From Micromonospora echinofusca (GTDB taxonomy: Bacteria; Actinomycetota; Actinomycetes; Mycobacteriales; Micromonosporaceae): DNA of 64,000 nucleotides. A program made the position numbers and the translations under genes. Below are positions 36,803-49,097 of this stretch, piece by piece; within the stretch, counting starts at the first letter, position 1, and every line of letters begins with the position of its first letter. Location of the stretch: positions 5,979,001 through 6,043,000 of the forward strand of contig NZ_LT607733.1 of assembly GCF_900091445.1 (NCBI RefSeq), in the 5' to 3' direction. The notes beneath the pieces were generated by a model that saw only the letters and a list, made by a program, of their open reading frames with translations, was not told the DNA's origin and did no database searches.

Positions 36803-38158
36803 TCACACCTCCCTGGAGTCCGGGCCGGCGGCGATGTTGGCCGGTTCCCGCTCGGCGACCACGCGCCTCGTGCGCGGGCTCGGTGGTACCTGCAGGTCCA
36901 TCGGGGGCAGCGGGAAGCTGCCGTGCGGCCGGTCGTTGACCTGCTCCTGGACCGTCGGCTTCGGCTGCGGCTTGCGGCTCGGCCAGAGCAGCGTGGCGAG
37001 CAGCAGGATGCCGGCGGGGATGCCGACGGCGATCAGCTTGCCGCGCGAGTCCCAGTCCTCGATCGAGCGCAGGCCGGCCAGGACCATGATCCAGACCAGG
37101 TTGATCGGGAGCAGGACCTTCCAGCCGAAGCGCATGAACTGGTCGTAGCGCAGCCGGGGCAGGGTGCCCCGCAGCCAGACGAAGACGAACACCAGCATGA
37201 CGACCTTGCCGAAGAACCACAGCATCGGCCACCAGCCGGAGTTGGCGCCCGCCCAGAAGGCGGTGATCGGCCACGGCGCGTGCCAGCCACCGAGGAAGAG
37301 CGTCACGGTGAACGCCGACATCGTGACCATCGCGACGTACTCGCTGAGCATGAAGAGGGCGAACTTCAGCGAGCTGTACTCCGTCTGGAAGCCCGCCACC
37401 AGCTCCGACTCCGCCTCGGGCAGGTCGAACGGCGCCCGGTTCGTCTCACCGACGATCGCGATGAAGAACATGATGAAGCTGGGGAGCAGCAGGATCGCGT
37501 ACCAGCCGGGGGCCGGAAGCTCGAAGCCCCCGATGTTCAGCCGGGTGCCGTCGCCCTGGGCGGCGACGATCCCGCTGGTCGACATGGTGCCGGCGGTCAT
37601 GAAGACCGCGACGACGCTCAGGCCCATCGTGACCTCGTACGAGACCAGCTGGGCGGCGGAGCGCAGGCCGCCGAGCAGTGGGTACGTCGAGCCGCTGGCC
37701 CAGCCGCCGAGCACGATGCCGTACACGGCCAGCGAGGAGAAGGCCAACACCACCAGCACCGCCACCGACACGTCGGTGACCTGCAACGGCGTCCGGTGCC
37801 CGAAGATGCTGACCATCGGCCCGAACGGGATCACCGACAGCGCGGTGACCGCGCAGACCACCGAGATCACCGGGGCGAAGAAGTAGACGACCTTGTCGGC
37901 GGTCCTCGGGAGGATGTCCTCCTTGAAGGCCAGCTTCAGGCCGTCGGCGAGGGTCTGCAGCAGGCCGAACGGACCGGCCTGGTTGGGGCCGGGCCGCACC
38001 GCCATGCGGCCCACGACCCGGCGCTCGAACCAGACGCCGAGCAGCGTGGCCAGCACGGCGACGACGAACGCGAAGACGATCTTGCCGAGAACCAGCCACC
38101 AGGGGTCCCGGCCGAAGTCGGCCAGCGTCGGATCCTGGGCCAGGTAGACCGCGTTCAC
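36803..38158 (-). CDS. nuoH: NADH-quinone oxidoreductase subunit H
   Basis: 451 residues against about 325 in E. coli. Eight-helix core with [29 protein letters not shown] (quinone-chamber loop) and the acidic [16 protein letters not shown] segment. The extra length is mainly a C-terminal Pro/Arg-rich cytoplasmic tail of about 60 residues. The GTG start overlaps the nuoG stop. Confidence 0.96.
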   Translation of the reverse strand: MNAVYLAQDPTLADFGRDPWWLVLGKIVFAFVVAVLATLLGVWFERRVVGRMAVRPGPNQAGPFGLLQTLADGLKLAFKEDILPRTADKVVYFFAPVISVVCAVTALSVIPFGPMVSIFGHRTPLQVTDVSVAVLVVLAFSSLAVYGIVLGGWASGSTYPLLGGLRSAAQLVSYEVTMGLSVVAVFMTAGTMSTSGIVAAQGDGTRLNIGGFELPAPGWYAILLLPSFIMFFIAIVGETNRAPFDLPEAESELVAGFQTEYSSLKFALFMLSEYVAMVTMSAFTVTLFLGGWHAPWPITAFWAGANSGWWPMLWFFGKVVMLVFVFVWLRGTLPRLRYDQFMRFGWKVLLPINLVWIMVLAGLRSIEDWDSRGKLIAVGIPAGILLLATLLWPSRKPQPKPTVQEQVNDRPHGSFPLPPMDLQVPPSPRTRRVVAEREPANIAAGPDSREV

Positions 38159-40668
38159 TGCTGTACACCCCCTGCGTTGAGGAGCGGGCCCGGACGGTCC
38201 GCCGCGTCGGCGGCGACCGCGGCGGCGGAGATCCGCACGAACGCTCCGGACGTCGCGCCGAGGCTGCGTCGCACGGTCGAACCGGGCGAGTTGGTCGGCA
38301 GCCAGACGACGCCGTCCGGCATCTCGGTGATCGCCGCCGGCAGGGTCAACGCGCCGCGGTCGGTGCCCACCGTCACCGGATCGCCGTCGGCGACGCCGAG
38401 CGCCTCCGCGGTGCCCTTGCCCAGCCGGACCACCGGCGGGCGGGCGGTACCGGCGAGGTACTCGTCGCCGTCGGTCAGGCTGCCCAGGTCGATCAACTGG
38501 TGCCAGGTGGCGAGCACCGCCTCACCGGCCCCCGGCTCCCGGACCGTGGCCGGCGCCACCGACGGGGCGGCGGGGCGGTCCGTACGGGTGCGGGGCAGCG
38601 CGCCCAGCTCGCGGCGGACGCTGAGCACGTCGCCGGTGCCGAGCTGCACGTCGAGCTGCGCGGCGAGCGCGTCCAGCACGCGGCCGTCGGTCATCGCGGC
38701 GGTGTGCAGCACCGCCTCGAAGGTGCGCAGCCGGCCCTCCCAGTCCAGGAAGCTGCCGGCCTTCTCGGCCACCGGCGCCACGGGGAGGACGACGTCGGCC
38801 CGGCGGGCCACCGCGCTCATCCGCAGCTCCAGGCTCACCAGGAACGGCACCTCGTCCAGGGCCTTCTCGGCCAGCCGCGGGTCGGCCAGGTCGGCCGGGT
38901 CGACCCCGGCCACCACCAGCGCGCCGAGCTGACCGCCGGCGGCGGCGGCGAGGATGCCGTCGGTGTCGCGGCCGGCCTGGCTCGGGATCACCCCGGCGGG
39001 GATGTCCCACGCCTCACCCAGCTCGGCCCGCGCGGCCGGCTCGTTGACCAGGCGGCCACCGGGCAGCAGGTTGGGCAGGCAGCCCGCGTCGACCGCGCCG
39101 CGATCACCCGCGCGCCGCGGCACCCAGGCCAGCTTCGCACCGGTACGCCGGGCCACGTCGGCCGCCGCGGAGAGGCCGCCCGGCACGCTGGCCAGCCGCT
39201 CCCCGACGATCAGGATCGCGCCCTCGGCGCCGAGCGCCTCGGCGACGGTGGCGTGCTCGGCGAGCACGGTCGCCTCCTCGCCCGGCACCACCCGGGCCAG
39301 CTTGGCGCCGAGCTTCTCCAGGCCGCGGGTGGCGAACGGCGCGATCGCGTAGACCGTCAGCTTCTTCTTCAGGTACGCCTTGCGCAGCCGCAGGAAGAGG
39401 ATCGGGCACTCCTCCTCCGGCTCCAACCCGACCAGCACCACCGCCGGCGCCTTCTCGACGTCGGCGTACGTGACATCGGTGACTCCGGCGACCGAGCTGG
39501 CCAGGAAGTCCGTCTCCTCGCGGGAGACCGGCCGGGCCCGGAAGTCGATGTCGTTGGTGTTCAGCGCGACCCGGGCGAACTTCGCGTACGCGTAGGCGTC
39601 CTCGACGGTCAGCCGGCCGCCGGTGAGCACCGCCGTGCCGCGCCCACCTTCGCGCGCGGCGCGCAGGCCCTCGGCGGCGACGGTCAGCGCCTCGCTCCAC
39701 GCCGCCTCACGCAGCTCACCGGTCTGCGCGTCGCGGACCAGCGGGGTGGTGAGCCGGTCGAAGGCGCGGGTGTACTGGAAGCCCCACCGCCCCTTGTCGC
39801 AGTTCCACTCCTCGTTCACCGCCGGGTCGTCGCCGGCCAGCCGGCGCAGCACCTTGCCCCGCCGCCAGTCGGTGCGCTGGGCGCACCCCGCCGAGCAGTG
39901 CTCGCAGACGCTGGGGGTGGAGACCAGGTCGAACGGGCGGGCCCGGAACCGGTACTGGGTGCCGGTCAGCGCGCCGACCGGGCAGATCTGCACCGTGTTG
40001 CCGGAGAAGTACGAGTTAAAGGGCACGTCGCCGGAGTCGGCCTCGTCGGCGCCGGGGCAGCCCGCGCCCACGTCCACGCCGTAGTCCTCGTCCCGGTAGA
40101 TGTTGATCTCCTCGGCGGACGACCGGCCCATCAGGTCGATGAACTTGTCGCCGGCGATCTCCTCGGAGAACCGGGTGCAGCGCTGGCAGAGCACGCAGCG
40201 CTCGCGGTCGAGCAGCACCTGCGTGCTGATCGGCAGCGGCTTCGGGTACTCCCGCTTGTGCTCGTGGAACCGCGAGTCGGCGCGCCCGGTGGACATCGCC
40301 TGGTTCTGCAGCGGGCACTCGCCGCCCTTGTCGCACATCGGGCAGTCGAGCGGGTGGTTGAGCAGCAGCAGCTCCATGACCCCCTCCTGCGCCTTCTTGG
40401 CGACCGGGGAGGTGAGCTGGGTACGCACCACCATGCCGTCTGCGACGGTCTGGGTGCAGGAGGCGACGGGCTTGCGCTGCCCCTCCACCTCGACCAGGCA
40501 CTGCCGGCACGCGCCGGCCGGGGCCAGCAGCGGGTGGTCGCAGAACCGGGGGATCTCGGTGCCCAACTGCTCGGCGACCCGGATCAGCAGCGCCCCCTTG
40601 GGGGCGGTGACCTCGACGCCGTCGATGGTGAGCGTGACGGTCTCGGTCTGCTTCGCTACGTCGGTCAC
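38155..40668 (-). CDS. nuoG: NADH-quinone oxidoreductase subunit G
   Basis: 837 residues. The N-terminal 2Fe-2S ferredoxin domain ([20 protein letters not shown]) is followed by the His-Cys 4Fe-4S motif ([17 protein letters not shown]) and [15 protein letters not shown] molybdopterin-oxidoreductase-like domain comes next, with an additional motif [14 protein letters not shown]. It is a peripheral-arm electron carrier. Start is a GTG eight bases after GAAAGG, which is the end of a repeat copy lying between nuoF and nuoG. Confidence 0.96.
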   Translation of the reverse strand: MTDVAKQTETVTLTIDGVEVTAPKGALLIRVAEQLGTEIPRFCDHPLLAPAGACRQCLVEVEGQRKPVASCTQTVADGMVVRTQLTSPVAKKAQEGVMELLLLNHPLDCPMCDKGGECPLQNQAMSTGRADSRFHEHKREYPKPLPISTQVLLDRERCVLCQRCTRFSEEIAGDKFIDLMGRSSAEEINIYRDEDYGVDVGAGCPGADEADSGDVPFNSYFSGNTVQICPVGALTGTQYRFRARPFDLVSTPSVCEHCSAGCAQRTDWRRGKVLRRLAGDDPAVNEEWNCDKGRWGFQYTRAFDRLTTPLVRDAQTGELREAAWSEALTVAAEGLRAAREGGRGTAVLTGGRLTVEDAYAYAKFARVALNTNDIDFRARPVSREETDFLASSVAGVTDVTYADVEKAPAVVLVGLEPEEECPILFLRLRKAYLKKKLTVYAIAPFATRGLEKLGAKLARVVPGEEATVLAEHATVAEALGAEGAILIVGERLASVPGGLSAAADVARRTGAKLAWVPRRAGDRGAVDAGCLPNLLPGGRLVNEPAARAELGEAWDIPAGVIPSQAGRDTDGILAAAAGGQLGALVVAGVDPADLADPRLAEKALDEVPFLVSLELRMSAVARRADVVLPVAPVAEKAGSFLDWEGRLRTFEAVLHTAAMTDGRVLDALAAQLDVQLGTGDVLSVRRELGALPRTRTDRPAAPSVAPATVREPGAGEAVLATWHQLIDLGSLTDGDEYLAGTARPPVVRLGKGTAEALGVADGDPVTVGTDRGALTLPAAITEMPDGVVWLPTNSPGSTVRRSLGATSGAFVRISAAAVAADAADRPGPLLNAGGVQQ

Positions 40669-40672
40669 AGTG

Positions 40673-40726
40673 CTTGCCTTTCGCTCGCGACTGCGGGGCT
40701 CGCTCCGCTCACTCCTCGCGCTCGCA

Positions 40727-40735
<9 letters not shown>
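40673..40735 (-). repeat. Copy of the nuo-operon repeat between nuoF and nuoG
   Basis: It shares the core TCGCGACTGCGGGGCTCGC and the flanking CTCACTCCTCGCGCTC with the tandem array at 31404-31531. Read on the minus strand, it overlaps the nuoF stop and ends in GAAAGG, the ribosome-binding site of nuoG. Confidence 0.85.
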
Positions 40736-42039
<1,304 letters not shown>

Positions 42040-42043
<4 letters not shown>

Positions 42044-43224
42044 TTCTGGACCCCCGTCTCGCTCGCGACGGCGGAGCCCGCGCCACCGGCGCTCGTCCCC
42101 GCCTCGGCTTCCTTGAGGTTGCGCTCCTGCGCCCCGGCATCGTCGCCGGCGGGCTTGCCGTCGCCGGCCGGCGCGTTGGCCGCCACGCCGGCGGCCTCCG
42201 CCTCCCGCGCGTCGCGGGGAGCCGGCGGGGCGCCGTCCACCGGAACCTTGGTGCCCGGGGCGTCCGGCACGGCGGTCGCCGCGTCGGGCTGCCGGGTCTC
42301 GGCCGTACGCACCTCGGGCGACTTGGCGTCCGGCGCCTTCACGTCGCGGGTGGTGCTGCCGGCCGCCTGCGCCGGGGTCGCCGGCTCGCCGGTGCCCGCG
42401 TTGCCGGCGGTAACCGGGCGCGCGGCGCCACCGTTCGACGGGGCCGGCGCGGTGCCGGCCGGCTTCGCGGCGGCCTTCGCCTCGGCGGTCTTGTCCGCCT
42501 CGCTGCGGGCCTTCGCCTCGGCGGCGGCCTTGTCGGCCTCGGCCTTGCTGCGGATCGGGGTGTTCGGGTCGAAGCCCGGCACCGAGATGCCGTGCTCCTG
42601 CGCCAGTCGCAGCCCCCGCAGGGTGGGCTCGCCCGGCCCGCCGTCGGCGACCGCGCCCTCCCGCTCGTCGGCGAAGCCGGCGAGCTGCACCGCCATCTCC
42701 TTGAGGGTGCAGAGCCGGGCGCCCCGGGTCGGCATCGGCCGGCCACCGGCGCGCAGCTCGTCGACCACGCCGCGCGCGGTCTGCGGGTCGACCCCGTCGA
42801 AGAAGTCGTAGTTGACGGTCATCACGGGCCCGTAGTCGCACGCCGCCAGGCACTCGGCGTGCTCCAGGGTGATCTTCCCGTCGGCGGTCGTCTCGTCGTG
42901 CCCCACGCCGAGGTGCTCGGCGAGGGTGTCGTAGACCTCCTGGCCGCCGAGCACGTTGCACATGGTGTTGGTGCAGACGCTCACCAGGTAGTCGCCGGTC
43001 GGCCGGCGCTTGTACATGGTGTAGAAGGTCGCGACCGCCCCGACCTGGGCCTTGTTGAGGCCCAGCACCTCGGCGCAGAACGCCACACCGGCCGGGGAGA
43101 CGTAGCCCTCCTCGGCCTGCACCAGGTGCAGCAGCGGCAGCAGCGCCGACCGGGACCGGTCGGCCGGGTAGCGGGCGATGATCTCCCGTGCCCGTTCGCG
43201 GGTCTCGTCAGTGAAAACACTCAT
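42040..43224 (-). CDS. nuoE: NADH-quinone oxidoreductase subunit E with a long C-terminal tail
   Basis: 394 residues, more than double the usual length of about 170-250. Residues 1-165 form the thioredoxin-like 2Fe-2S domain (N1a), with Cys pairs CTNTMC and CLAAC. A charged linker follows. From about residue 225 the protein is an Ala/Pro/Lys/Glu-rich low-complexity tail ending in [12 protein letters not shown]. The last codons coincide with a degenerate copy of the operon's repeat element. The ATG overlaps the nuoD stop. Confidence 0.95.
42045..42085 (-). repeat. Degenerate repeat copy inside the 3' end of nuoE
   Basis: On the minus strand it resembles the nuoF-nuoG repeat copy around the core CCGTCGCGAGCGAGA, but it is read through as coding sequence, supplying the last residues of NuoE before the GTGA junction with nuoF. 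Confidence 0.5.
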
Positions 43225-44546
43225 CGGTCACAACCACCCATCACAGGGTCCAGCGAGGCGCCGCCGGCGATCACGTCGGCGATCAGGCCGCCCTCGGCCA
43301 TCGCCGGGAGGGCCTGGAGGTTGACGAAGCTCGGCTCCCGGTAGTGCACCCGGTACGGCCGGGTGCCACCGTCGGAGACGGCGTGCACGCCCAGCTCGCC
43401 GCGGGGCGACTCGATGCCGACGTAGACCTGCCCCGGCGGCACCCGGAAGCCCTCGGTGACGAGCTTGAAGTGGTGGATCAGCGACTCCATCGACTGACCC
43501 ATGATCTTCGCGACGTGCTCCAGCGAGTTGCCCATGCCGTCGACGCCGATGGCGAGCTGCGCCGGCCAGGCAATCTTCTTGTCGGCCACCATCACCGGGC
43601 CCGGCCGGAGCCGGTCCAACGCCTGCTCGACGAGCTTGAGCGACTCCCGGATCTCGGCGAGCCGGACCAGGTAGCGGCCCCACACGTCGCCGTCGGTGTG
43701 CGTCGGCACGTCGAACTCGTACGTCTCGTAGCCGCAGTACGGCATGGTCTTGCGCAGGTCCCAGGCGAGGCCGGCGGAGCGCAGCACCGGGCCGGTCACG
43801 CCCAGCGCGAGGCAGCCCGTCACGTCGAGCACCGCGACGTTCTGCGTCCGCTCGAGCCAGATGGGCTGCCCGGAGAGGAGGTTCTCGTACTCCTTGAGCC
43901 GCTTCGGCATCAGCTTCAGGAACTCACGGATCTTGACGATCGCCTCGTCCGGCACGTCCTGCGCCACGCCGCCCGGGCGGACGTACGCGTGGTTCATCCG
44001 CAGGCCGGTGATGATCTCGAAGATCTCCAGCACGTACTCACGCTCGCGGAAGCCGTAGAGCATCATGTTGATCGCGCCCAGCTCCATGGCCGTGGTGGCC
44101 ACCCAGACCAGGTGCGAGGAGATCCGGTTCAGCTCCATCATGAGGACCCGGATGGTGTTCGCCCGCTCGGTGATCTGCTCGGAGATCCCGAGCAGCTTCT
44201 CCACCGCGAGCGCGTACCCGGTCTCGTTGAAGATCGGGGCGAGGTAGTCCATCCGGGTCACGAAGGTGCTGCCCTGGACCCAGTTGCGGTATTCGAGGTT
44301 CTTCTCGATGCCGGTGTGCAGGTAGCCGACGACCGAGCGGGCCTCGCGGACCGTCTCGCCCTCCAGCTCCAGGACCAGCCGGAGCACGCCGTGCGTCGAC
44401 GGGTGCTGCGGACCCATGTTGACGACGATGCGCTCGTCGTTGATCGGGTCGGTGCCCGAGACGACGCTGTCCCAGTCGCCACCGGTGACGGTGAAGACCT
44501 TGCCCTCGGTGGTGTCGCGCTCGCTGGCGTAGTTCGACGTGGTCAC
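43221..44546 (-). CDS. nuoD: NADH-quinone oxidoreductase subunit D
   Basis: 441 residues. Quinone-site features [22 protein letters not shown] and [19 protein letters not shown], and the NiFe-hydrogenase-like C-terminus ending DPVMGGCDR. It docks NuoB and NuoI in the peripheral arm. GTG start overlapping nuoC (GTGA) and ATGA overlap with nuoE. Confidence 0.97.
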   Translation of the reverse strand: MTTSNYASERDTTEGKVFTVTGGDWDSVVSGTDPINDERIVVNMGPQHPSTHGVLRLVLELEGETVREARSVVGYLHTGIEKNLEYRNWVQGSTFVTRMDYLAPIFNETGYALAVEKLLGISEQITERANTIRVLMMELNRISSHLVWVATTAMELGAINMMLYGFREREYVLEIFEIITGLRMNHAYVRPGGVAQDVPDEAIVKIREFLKLMPKRLKEYENLLSGQPIWLERTQNVAVLDVTGCLALGVTGPVLRSAGLAWDLRKTMPYCGYETYEFDVPTHTDGDVWGRYLVRLAEIRESLKLVEQALDRLRPGPVMVADKKIAWPAQLAIGVDGMGNSLEHVAKIMGQSMESLIHHFKLVTEGFRVPPGQVYVGIESPRGELGVHAVSDGGTRPYRVHYREPSFVNLQALPAMAEGGLIADVIAGGASLDPVMGGCDR

Positions 44547-45280
44547 TGGTAGGACCTCCTCCGGTCCGGCGGCGGGATCTCAGCGCCCTTGTACTCGACG
44601 GGCACGCCGCCGAGGGGGTAGTCCTTGCGCTGCGGGTGCCCCTCCCAGTCGTCCGGCATGAGGATCCGGGTCAGGTTGGGGTGACCGTCGAAGACGATGC
44701 CGAACATGTCGTACGCCTCGCGCTCCTGCCAGTCCGCCGTCGGGTAGACCGACGTGACGCTCGGCAGGTGCGGGTCCTCGGCGGAGACAGCGGCCTCCAG
44801 CCGCACCGTGCGGCGGTAGGTCATCGAGGTGAGCTGGTAGACGACGTGCAGGCGGCGGGCGTCGGCGCCGAGGTAGTCGACCCCGGACACCGAGGAGCAG
44901 AGCTCGAAGCGGAGCGCCATGTCGTCGCGCATCACCTGGCAGACCTCGGCGATCCGCTCGGGGCGGATGTGCAGCGTCAGCTCGCCCCGGTCGACCACGA
45001 CCTTCTCGATGGCGTCGGCGAAGTCCGGGTACGCCTCCTCCAGCGCGTCGCGGACCTCGTCGAAGTAGCCCCCGTACGGCCGGGGGGCGTCCTCGATGGT
45101 GCGGCGCTGGCGGACGAGGCCGCCGAAGCCGGACACGTCCCCGGAGCCCTGGTTGCCGAACATGCCCCGGCCGGCCGGGCTGGCCGGGGGGTACTCGGCG
45201 GGCGCGGTGCTGCTGGCACCGGCCGGCGTGACCGGCACCGGTACGCCGCCGTCGTCTTTCCTGTCCTGAGGCGCGGTCAC
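44543..45280 (-). CDS. nuoC: NADH-quinone oxidoreductase subunit C
   Basis: 245 residues. About 70 N-terminal residues are low-complexity (Pro/Ala/Gly-rich); the conserved domain then ends with [42 protein letters not shown], the complex I 30-kDa subunit signature. A separate subunit, not fused to NuoD. GTG start overlaps the nuoB stop. Confidence 0.97.
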   Translation of the reverse strand: MTAPQDRKDDGGVPVPVTPAGASSTAPAEYPPASPAGRGMFGNQGSGDVSGFGGLVRQRRTIEDAPRPYGGYFDEVRDALEEAYPDFADAIEKVVVDRGELTLHIRPERIAEVCQVMRDDMALRFELCSSVSGVDYLGADARRLHVVYQLTSMTYRRTVRLEAAVSAEDPHLPSVTSVYPTADWQEREAYDMFGIVFDGHPNLTRILMPDDWEGHPQRKDYPLGGVPVEYKGAEIPPPDRRRSYQ

Positions 45281-45954
45281 TTCTGGACACCCCCGTGCTG
45301 CAGGTGGTTCTGGGCCTTCATCCAGTTCTCGATCCGCAGCTGCTCCTCGCGACCCTCACGGACCGCCTTGGTCCACTCGGCCCGCCGGGCCTTGTCGCTG
45401 CGGTACGACGACGGCATCGAGCCGTACGGGACGACCGGGACGTCGCCGCGGGCCTGGCGTGCCTCGAGCATCTTGCGGCCGTTCGGGCCGAGCGGCTCGT
45501 GCCCGATCTTCTCGCGCAGCTTGAGGACCGCGTCGATGAGCATCTCGGGCCGGGGCGGGCAGCCGGGCAGGTACATGTCGACCGGGACGATGTGGTCGAC
45601 GCCCTGCACGATGGCGTAGTTGTTGAACATGCCGCCGCTGCTGGCGCAGACGCCCATCGAGATGACCCAGCGGGGCTCCGCCATCTGGTCGTAGATCTGG
45701 CGCAGCACCGGGGCCATCTTCTGGCTGACCCGGCCGGCCACGATCATCAGGTCGGCCTGCCGGGGCGAGGCCCGGAAGACCTCCATGCCCCAGCGGCCCA
45801 TGTCGTAGTGCGGGCCACCCGCGGCCATCATCTCGATCGCGCAGCAGGCCAGGCCGAAGGTCGCACCCCAGACCGACGTCTTGCGCGACCAGTTGACCAG
45901 CTTCTCCACCGAGGTGAGCAGGACACCGGCGGGGAGCTTCTCCTCGATACCCAT
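45277..45954 (-). CDS. nuoB: NADH-quinone oxidoreductase subunit B
   Basis: 225 residues from the ATG at 45954. The four cysteines of cluster N2 are visible in [20 protein letters not shown] and [10 protein letters not shown]2 is the last electron carrier before the quinone. The C-terminus is extended past the core by about 50 residues and ends HGGVQK, the same GVQK ending as NuoE. Start is 14 bases after nuoA. Confidence 0.97.
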   Translation of the reverse strand: MGIEEKLPAGVLLTSVEKLVNWSRKTSVWGATFGLACCAIEMMAAGGPHYDMGRWGMEVFRASPRQADLMIVAGRVSQKMAPVLRQIYDQMAEPRWVISMGVCASSGGMFNNYAIVQGVDHIVPVDMYLPGCPPRPEMLIDAVLKLREKIGHEPLGPNGRKMLEARQARGDVPVVPYGSMPSSYRSDKARRAEWTKAVREGREEQLRIENWMKAQNHLQHGGVQK

Positions 45955-45968
45955 CTGAGGTTCCTCCC

Positions 45969-46334
45969 TCAGTCCCAGTCCAGGCCGCCGCGCCGCCAGA
46001 CGTAGGCGTATGCGACGAAGACCGCGACGATGAACAGGACCATCTCCACGAAGCCGAAGATCGGCAGGGCGTCGAAGGAGACCGCCCAGGGGTAGAGGAA
46101 GATGATCTCGATGTCGAAGACGATGAAGAGCATCGCCGTCAGGTAGAACTTGATCGGGAACCGGCCGCCGCCGACCGGCTGCGGGCTGGGCTCGATGCCG
46201 CACTCGTACGCCTCGAGCTTGGCCTTGTTGTAGCGCCGGGGACCGGCGAAGCGGGCAGCGGCCACGGAGAACAGCGCGAAGCCCGTGGCGAGGGCGAACA
46301 GCCCGATGATCGGTGCGTAAGGCGAGAGCGACAT
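45969..46334 (-). CDS. nuoA: NADH-quinone oxidoreductase subunit A
   Basis: 121 residues with three transmembrane helices. Conserved loop [45 protein letters not shown], containing the Cys used to report the active/deactive state in other complexes. First gene of the fourteen-gene operon; AGGAG precedes the ATG. Confidence 0.96.
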   Translation of the reverse strand: MSLSPYAPIIGLFALATGFALFSVAAARFAGPRRYNKAKLEAYECGIEPSPQPVGGGRFPIKFYLTAMLFIVFDIEIIFLYPWAVSFDALPIFGFVEMVLFIVAVFVAYAYVWRRGGLDWD

Positions 46335-46371
46335 CGTTTTCTCCTGCTCGTCCTTCCCTGCCCCTGGTCCT

Positions 46372-46400
46372 TGTCAAAAATCACACTATTCACGTCCCTC
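46372..46400 (-). promoter_or_regulatory. AT-rich element in the nuo operon leader
   Basis: The region between nuoA and the upstream gene contains a locally AT-rich patch. On the minus strand it holds TGTGATTTTTGACA, an imperfect dyad reminiscent of the Rex half-sites TGTGA/TCACA but with a four-base rather than six-base centre, and TAGTGT, a possible -10. It is the obvious candidate region for the nuo promoter. Confidence 0.3.
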
Positions 46401-46490
46401 GCGACGGTTGTCGGCGGGGGTCGATCTCCCATGTCCGCGCCCGCGCCCGTCGCCGACCGTGGACGGGGCCGTCACACGCGTCTGCCTTCG

Positions 46491-46519
46491 TTCGCGACCG
46501 CGGGGGTTCGCACGATCAC
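46491..46519 (-). repeat. Partial repeat copy between the flavoprotein gene and nuoA
   Basis: TTCGTTCGCGACCGCGGGGG aligns with the repeat core found between nuoM and nuoN. It lies just after the stop of the gene at 46526, about 155 bases before nuoA. Confidence 0.6.
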
Positions 46520-46525
46520 TGAGAG

Positions 46526-47803
46526 CTACACGGCCGGCGCCACTCTCGTCATCGCGTTGATGACGCGGTCCATGGCGTCCCCGTCCCGGGGGTCGGTCAG
46601 GTTGGCCAGCAGCTTCAGCACGAAGCGCATCAGCATCGGGTGCGGCATGCCGTGCTTCGTGGCCATCCGCATGATCTCGGGACGGCCGATGAGCTTCACG
46701 AAGATGCCGCCGAGCCGGTAGTAGCCGCCGAAGCGGGCCTTCAGCTCCGTCGAGTACGCCGCCAGGGCCCGTTCCCGGTCCGCGCCGGCGGGGCGCGCGA
46801 GCGCCTGCACGGCGATCTCCGCGGCCAGCTCGCCGGACTCCATCGCGTACGCGATGCCCTCGCCGTTGAACGGGTTGACCATGCCGCCGGAGTCGCCGAC
46901 CAGCATCACGCCCCGGGTGTAGTGCGGCACCCGGTTGAAGCCCATGGGGAGCGCTGCGCCGAGGATCGGGCCCTCCGCGTTCGCCTCGTCGGTCATGCCC
47001 CAGTCGGCCGGCGTGTTGGCCAGCCAGTCGGTGAGCAGCCGACGGTAGTTGGTCTTGCCGAACGCGGACGACGAGTTGAGCACGCCGAGGCCGACGTTGA
47101 CCCGGCCGTCGCCCAGCCCGAAGATCCAGCCGTAGCCGGGCAGCAGGTTGTCGCCGCTGTCCTTGCTGCGCAGCTCCAGCCAGGACTCCAGGTAGTTGTC
47201 GTCGTGCTTGGCCGGCGAGCGGTAGTAACGCCGGACGGCGACGCCGATCGGCCGGTCCTCGCGCTTGGCCAGCCCGAGGGCGAGCGGGAAGCGGCCGGAG
47301 ACGCCGTCGGCGGCGACGACCAGCGGCGCGTGGAAGGTGGCGGGCTCCTTGCCGGGGCCGACCTCCGCCTCCACGCCGGTCACCCGGCCGTCGGGGCCCA
47401 GCACCGGGCCGGTGACGTTCACGCCGGTACGCAGCTTCGCGCCGGACTCGACGGCACGCCGGGCGAGCAGGTCGTCGAAGTCGAGCCGGGTGCGCACCAG
47501 GCCGTAGTTGGGGAAGCTCGCCAGGTCGGGCCAGTCCAGCTCCAGCCGGACGCCGCCGCCGATCACCCGCAGTCCGCGGTTGTGCAGCCAGCCCGCCTCG
47601 GGCGAGGTGTCCACGCCCATCCGGATCAGCTGTCGCACCGCGCGCGGGGTCAGCCCGTCGCCGCAGACCTTCTCCCGGGGGAACTCGGTCTTCTCCAGCA
47701 GCAGCACCCGTACGCCGTGCCGAGCCAGGTGGTACGCGGTAGCCGACCCACCGGGACCGGCGCCCACGACGATCACGTCGGCGTCATGTTCCACCGCGGT
47801 CAT
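46526..47803 (-). CDS. Geranylgeranyl-reductase-family flavoprotein (possible menaquinone side-chain reductase)
   Basis: 425 residues. The N-terminal FAD-binding motif is VIVVGAGPGGSATAYHLARHG. EKTEFPREKVCGDGLTPRAVR and LVGDSGGMVNPFNGEGIAYAMESG are family hallmarks. Members include MenJ, which saturates one isoprene unit of menaquinone in actinobacteria, and geranylgeranyl reductases of archaea and plants. Position between menG and the nuo operon supports the menaquinone role, but the substrate is inferred from context. Start ATG at 47803. Confidence 0.88.
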   Translation of the reverse strand: MTAVEHDADVIVVGAGPGGSATAYHLARHGVRVLLLEKTEFPREKVCGDGLTPRAVRQLIRMGVDTSPEAGWLHNRGLRVIGGGVRLELDWPDLASFPNYGLVRTRLDFDDLLARRAVESGAKLRTGVNVTGPVLGPDGRVTGVEAEVGPGKEPATFHAPLVVAADGVSGRFPLALGLAKREDRPIGVAVRRYYRSPAKHDDNYLESWLELRSKDSGDNLLPGYGWIFGLGDGRVNVGLGVLNSSSAFGKTNYRRLLTDWLANTPADWGMTDEANAEGPILGAALPMGFNRVPHYTRGVMLVGDSGGMVNPFNGEGIAYAMESGELAAEIAVQALARPAGADRERALAAYSTELKARFGGYYRLGGIFVKLIGRPEIMRMATKHGMPHPMLMRFVLKLLANLTDPRDGDAMDRVINAMTRVAPAV

Positions 47804-47952
47804 CCCGCGCCTCCTCCCGCATGCTCGTGAAATGCTTCACAAGCCAGACGGAGGGAGTCTATGACCGACGTCATGACCACGCCGGATCAGGGGTACCTAA
47901 GTTGCCCGGGACACGTCCGCCGAGGTCGGGGCCGGGGTGCCGGGGCGGGGCG

Positions 47953-48183
47953 TCAGCGCCGGGCGGCGGTCGCCCGGTCCAGGCCGGCGTCGTGCCGGAT
48001 CGTCTCCGGCAGGTGCTCGCGCAGCGCGCCGCCGGCCGCGCGGTCCAGGGCCGCCAGCACCTCGACCACCACCTGACGGACGTCGGCGGGATCCGCGCCG
48101 GCCAACTCCTTGAGCTGGGCGATGAGTTCGGCCGCGTCGTCGTCGGTGGCCTCCGCGCCGACCGCCTGGTCTGGTCCCGTCAT
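47953..48183 (-). CDS. Small hypothetical protein
   Basis: 76 residues from the ATG at 48183. It is acidic and Ala-rich with a predicted helical hairpin (ELIAQLKELAGADPADVRQVVVEVLAALDRA). No signal peptide, membrane helix or known motif. It sits between menG and the flavoprotein gene on the same strand. Codon third positions are GC-rich as in real genes here. No function is proposed. Confidence 0.6.
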   Translation of the reverse strand: MTGPDQAVGAEATDDDAAELIAQLKELAGADPADVRQVVVEVLAALDRAAGGALREHLPETIRHDAGLDRATAARR

Positions 48184-48248
48184 GGGGGCGAGCTTACGGA
48201 ACAAAGTAGAGCAAAAAGGGATACTTGCGGAAATCCGGCCGGATCGAC

Positions 48249-48959
48249 CTATTCGCGGACCGCGCGGTGCAGCGCCGCGATCCCGCCGCTCAGGTTGCGC
48301 CAGGCCACCCTGCCCCAGCCCGCCGCGCCGATCCGCGCGGCCAGGGCCGGCTGGTCGGGCCACGCCCGGATCGACTCGGCCAGGTAGACGTACGCGTCGG
48401 GGTTGCTGGAGACGGCACGCGCCACGCTCGGCAGCGAGCGCATCAGGTACGACAGGTAGACGGTGCGGAACGCCGGGTTCACCGGGGTGCTGAACTCGCA
48501 CACCACCAGCCGGCCGCCCGGCCTGGTGACCCGGGCCAGCTCCCGCAGGGCGGCGTCGGTGTCGTTCACGTTGCGCAGCGCGAACGAGATGGTCACCGCG
48601 TCGAAGCTGGCGTCGGCGAAGGGCAGCCGCAACGCGTCCCCGGCCAGCAGCGGCACCCGGGGGCGGGTGCGCTTGCCGACGCGCAGCATGCCCAGGGACA
48701 GGTCGGCGCCCACCGCGTACGCGCCCGACTGGGCCAGCTCCTCCGTGGAGACGCCGGTGCCGGCGCCCACGTCGAGCACCCGCTCACCCGGCCGCAGGTC
48801 GAGCGCGGCGCGGGTGGCCCGCCGCCAGAACCGGTCCTGCCCGAAGGAGAGGACGGTGTTGGTCAGGTCGTAGCGAGCCGCCACGCCGTCGAACATCGCG
48901 GCGACCTCGTGCGGCTGCTTGTCCAGGCTGGCGCGCTGGCCCTGCGGGGTACGGCTCAC
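48249..48959 (-). CDS. menG: Demethylmenaquinone methyltransferase
   Basis: 236 residues. SAM-binding motif I is [16 protein letters not shown], followed by [27 protein letters not shown], which is diagnostic for the UbiE/MenG family. It methylates demethylmenaquinone in the last step of menaquinone synthesis. GTG start. Its presence with mqnA and mqnC indicates the futalosine route rather than the classical men route upstream of this step. Confidence 0.95.
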   Translation of the reverse strand: MSRTPQGQRASLDKQPHEVAAMFDGVAARYDLTNTVLSFGQDRFWRRATRAALDLRPGERVLDVGAGTGVSTEELAQSGAYAVGADLSLGMLRVGKRTRPRVPLLAGDALRLPFADASFDAVTISFALRNVNDTDAALRELARVTRPGGRLVVCEFSTPVNPAFRTVYLSYLMRSLPSVARAVSSNPDAYVYLAESIRAWPDQPALAARIGAAGWGRVAWRNLSGGIAALHRAVRE

Positions 48960-49049
48960 CCCTCCACTCTGCCAGCCCCGCCCGCCGGGACGCCCGGTGG
49001 GTCGTCCCGGCGGCGCGGGCCGCTGCTCGACGCGCCGACGCCCGGGTAC

Positions 49050-49089
49050 GACGCGGGGGCGGGGCAGTCGCCCACCCCGCCCCCGCGTC
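49050..49089 (-). terminator. Hairpin after LPxTG protein 1
   Basis: A perfect 15-bp stem GACGCGGGGGCGGGG / CCCCGCCCCCGCGTC with a ten-base loop, beginning nine bases after the gene's stop on the minus strand. Confidence 0.75.
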
Positions 49090-49097
49090 GTCGTACG

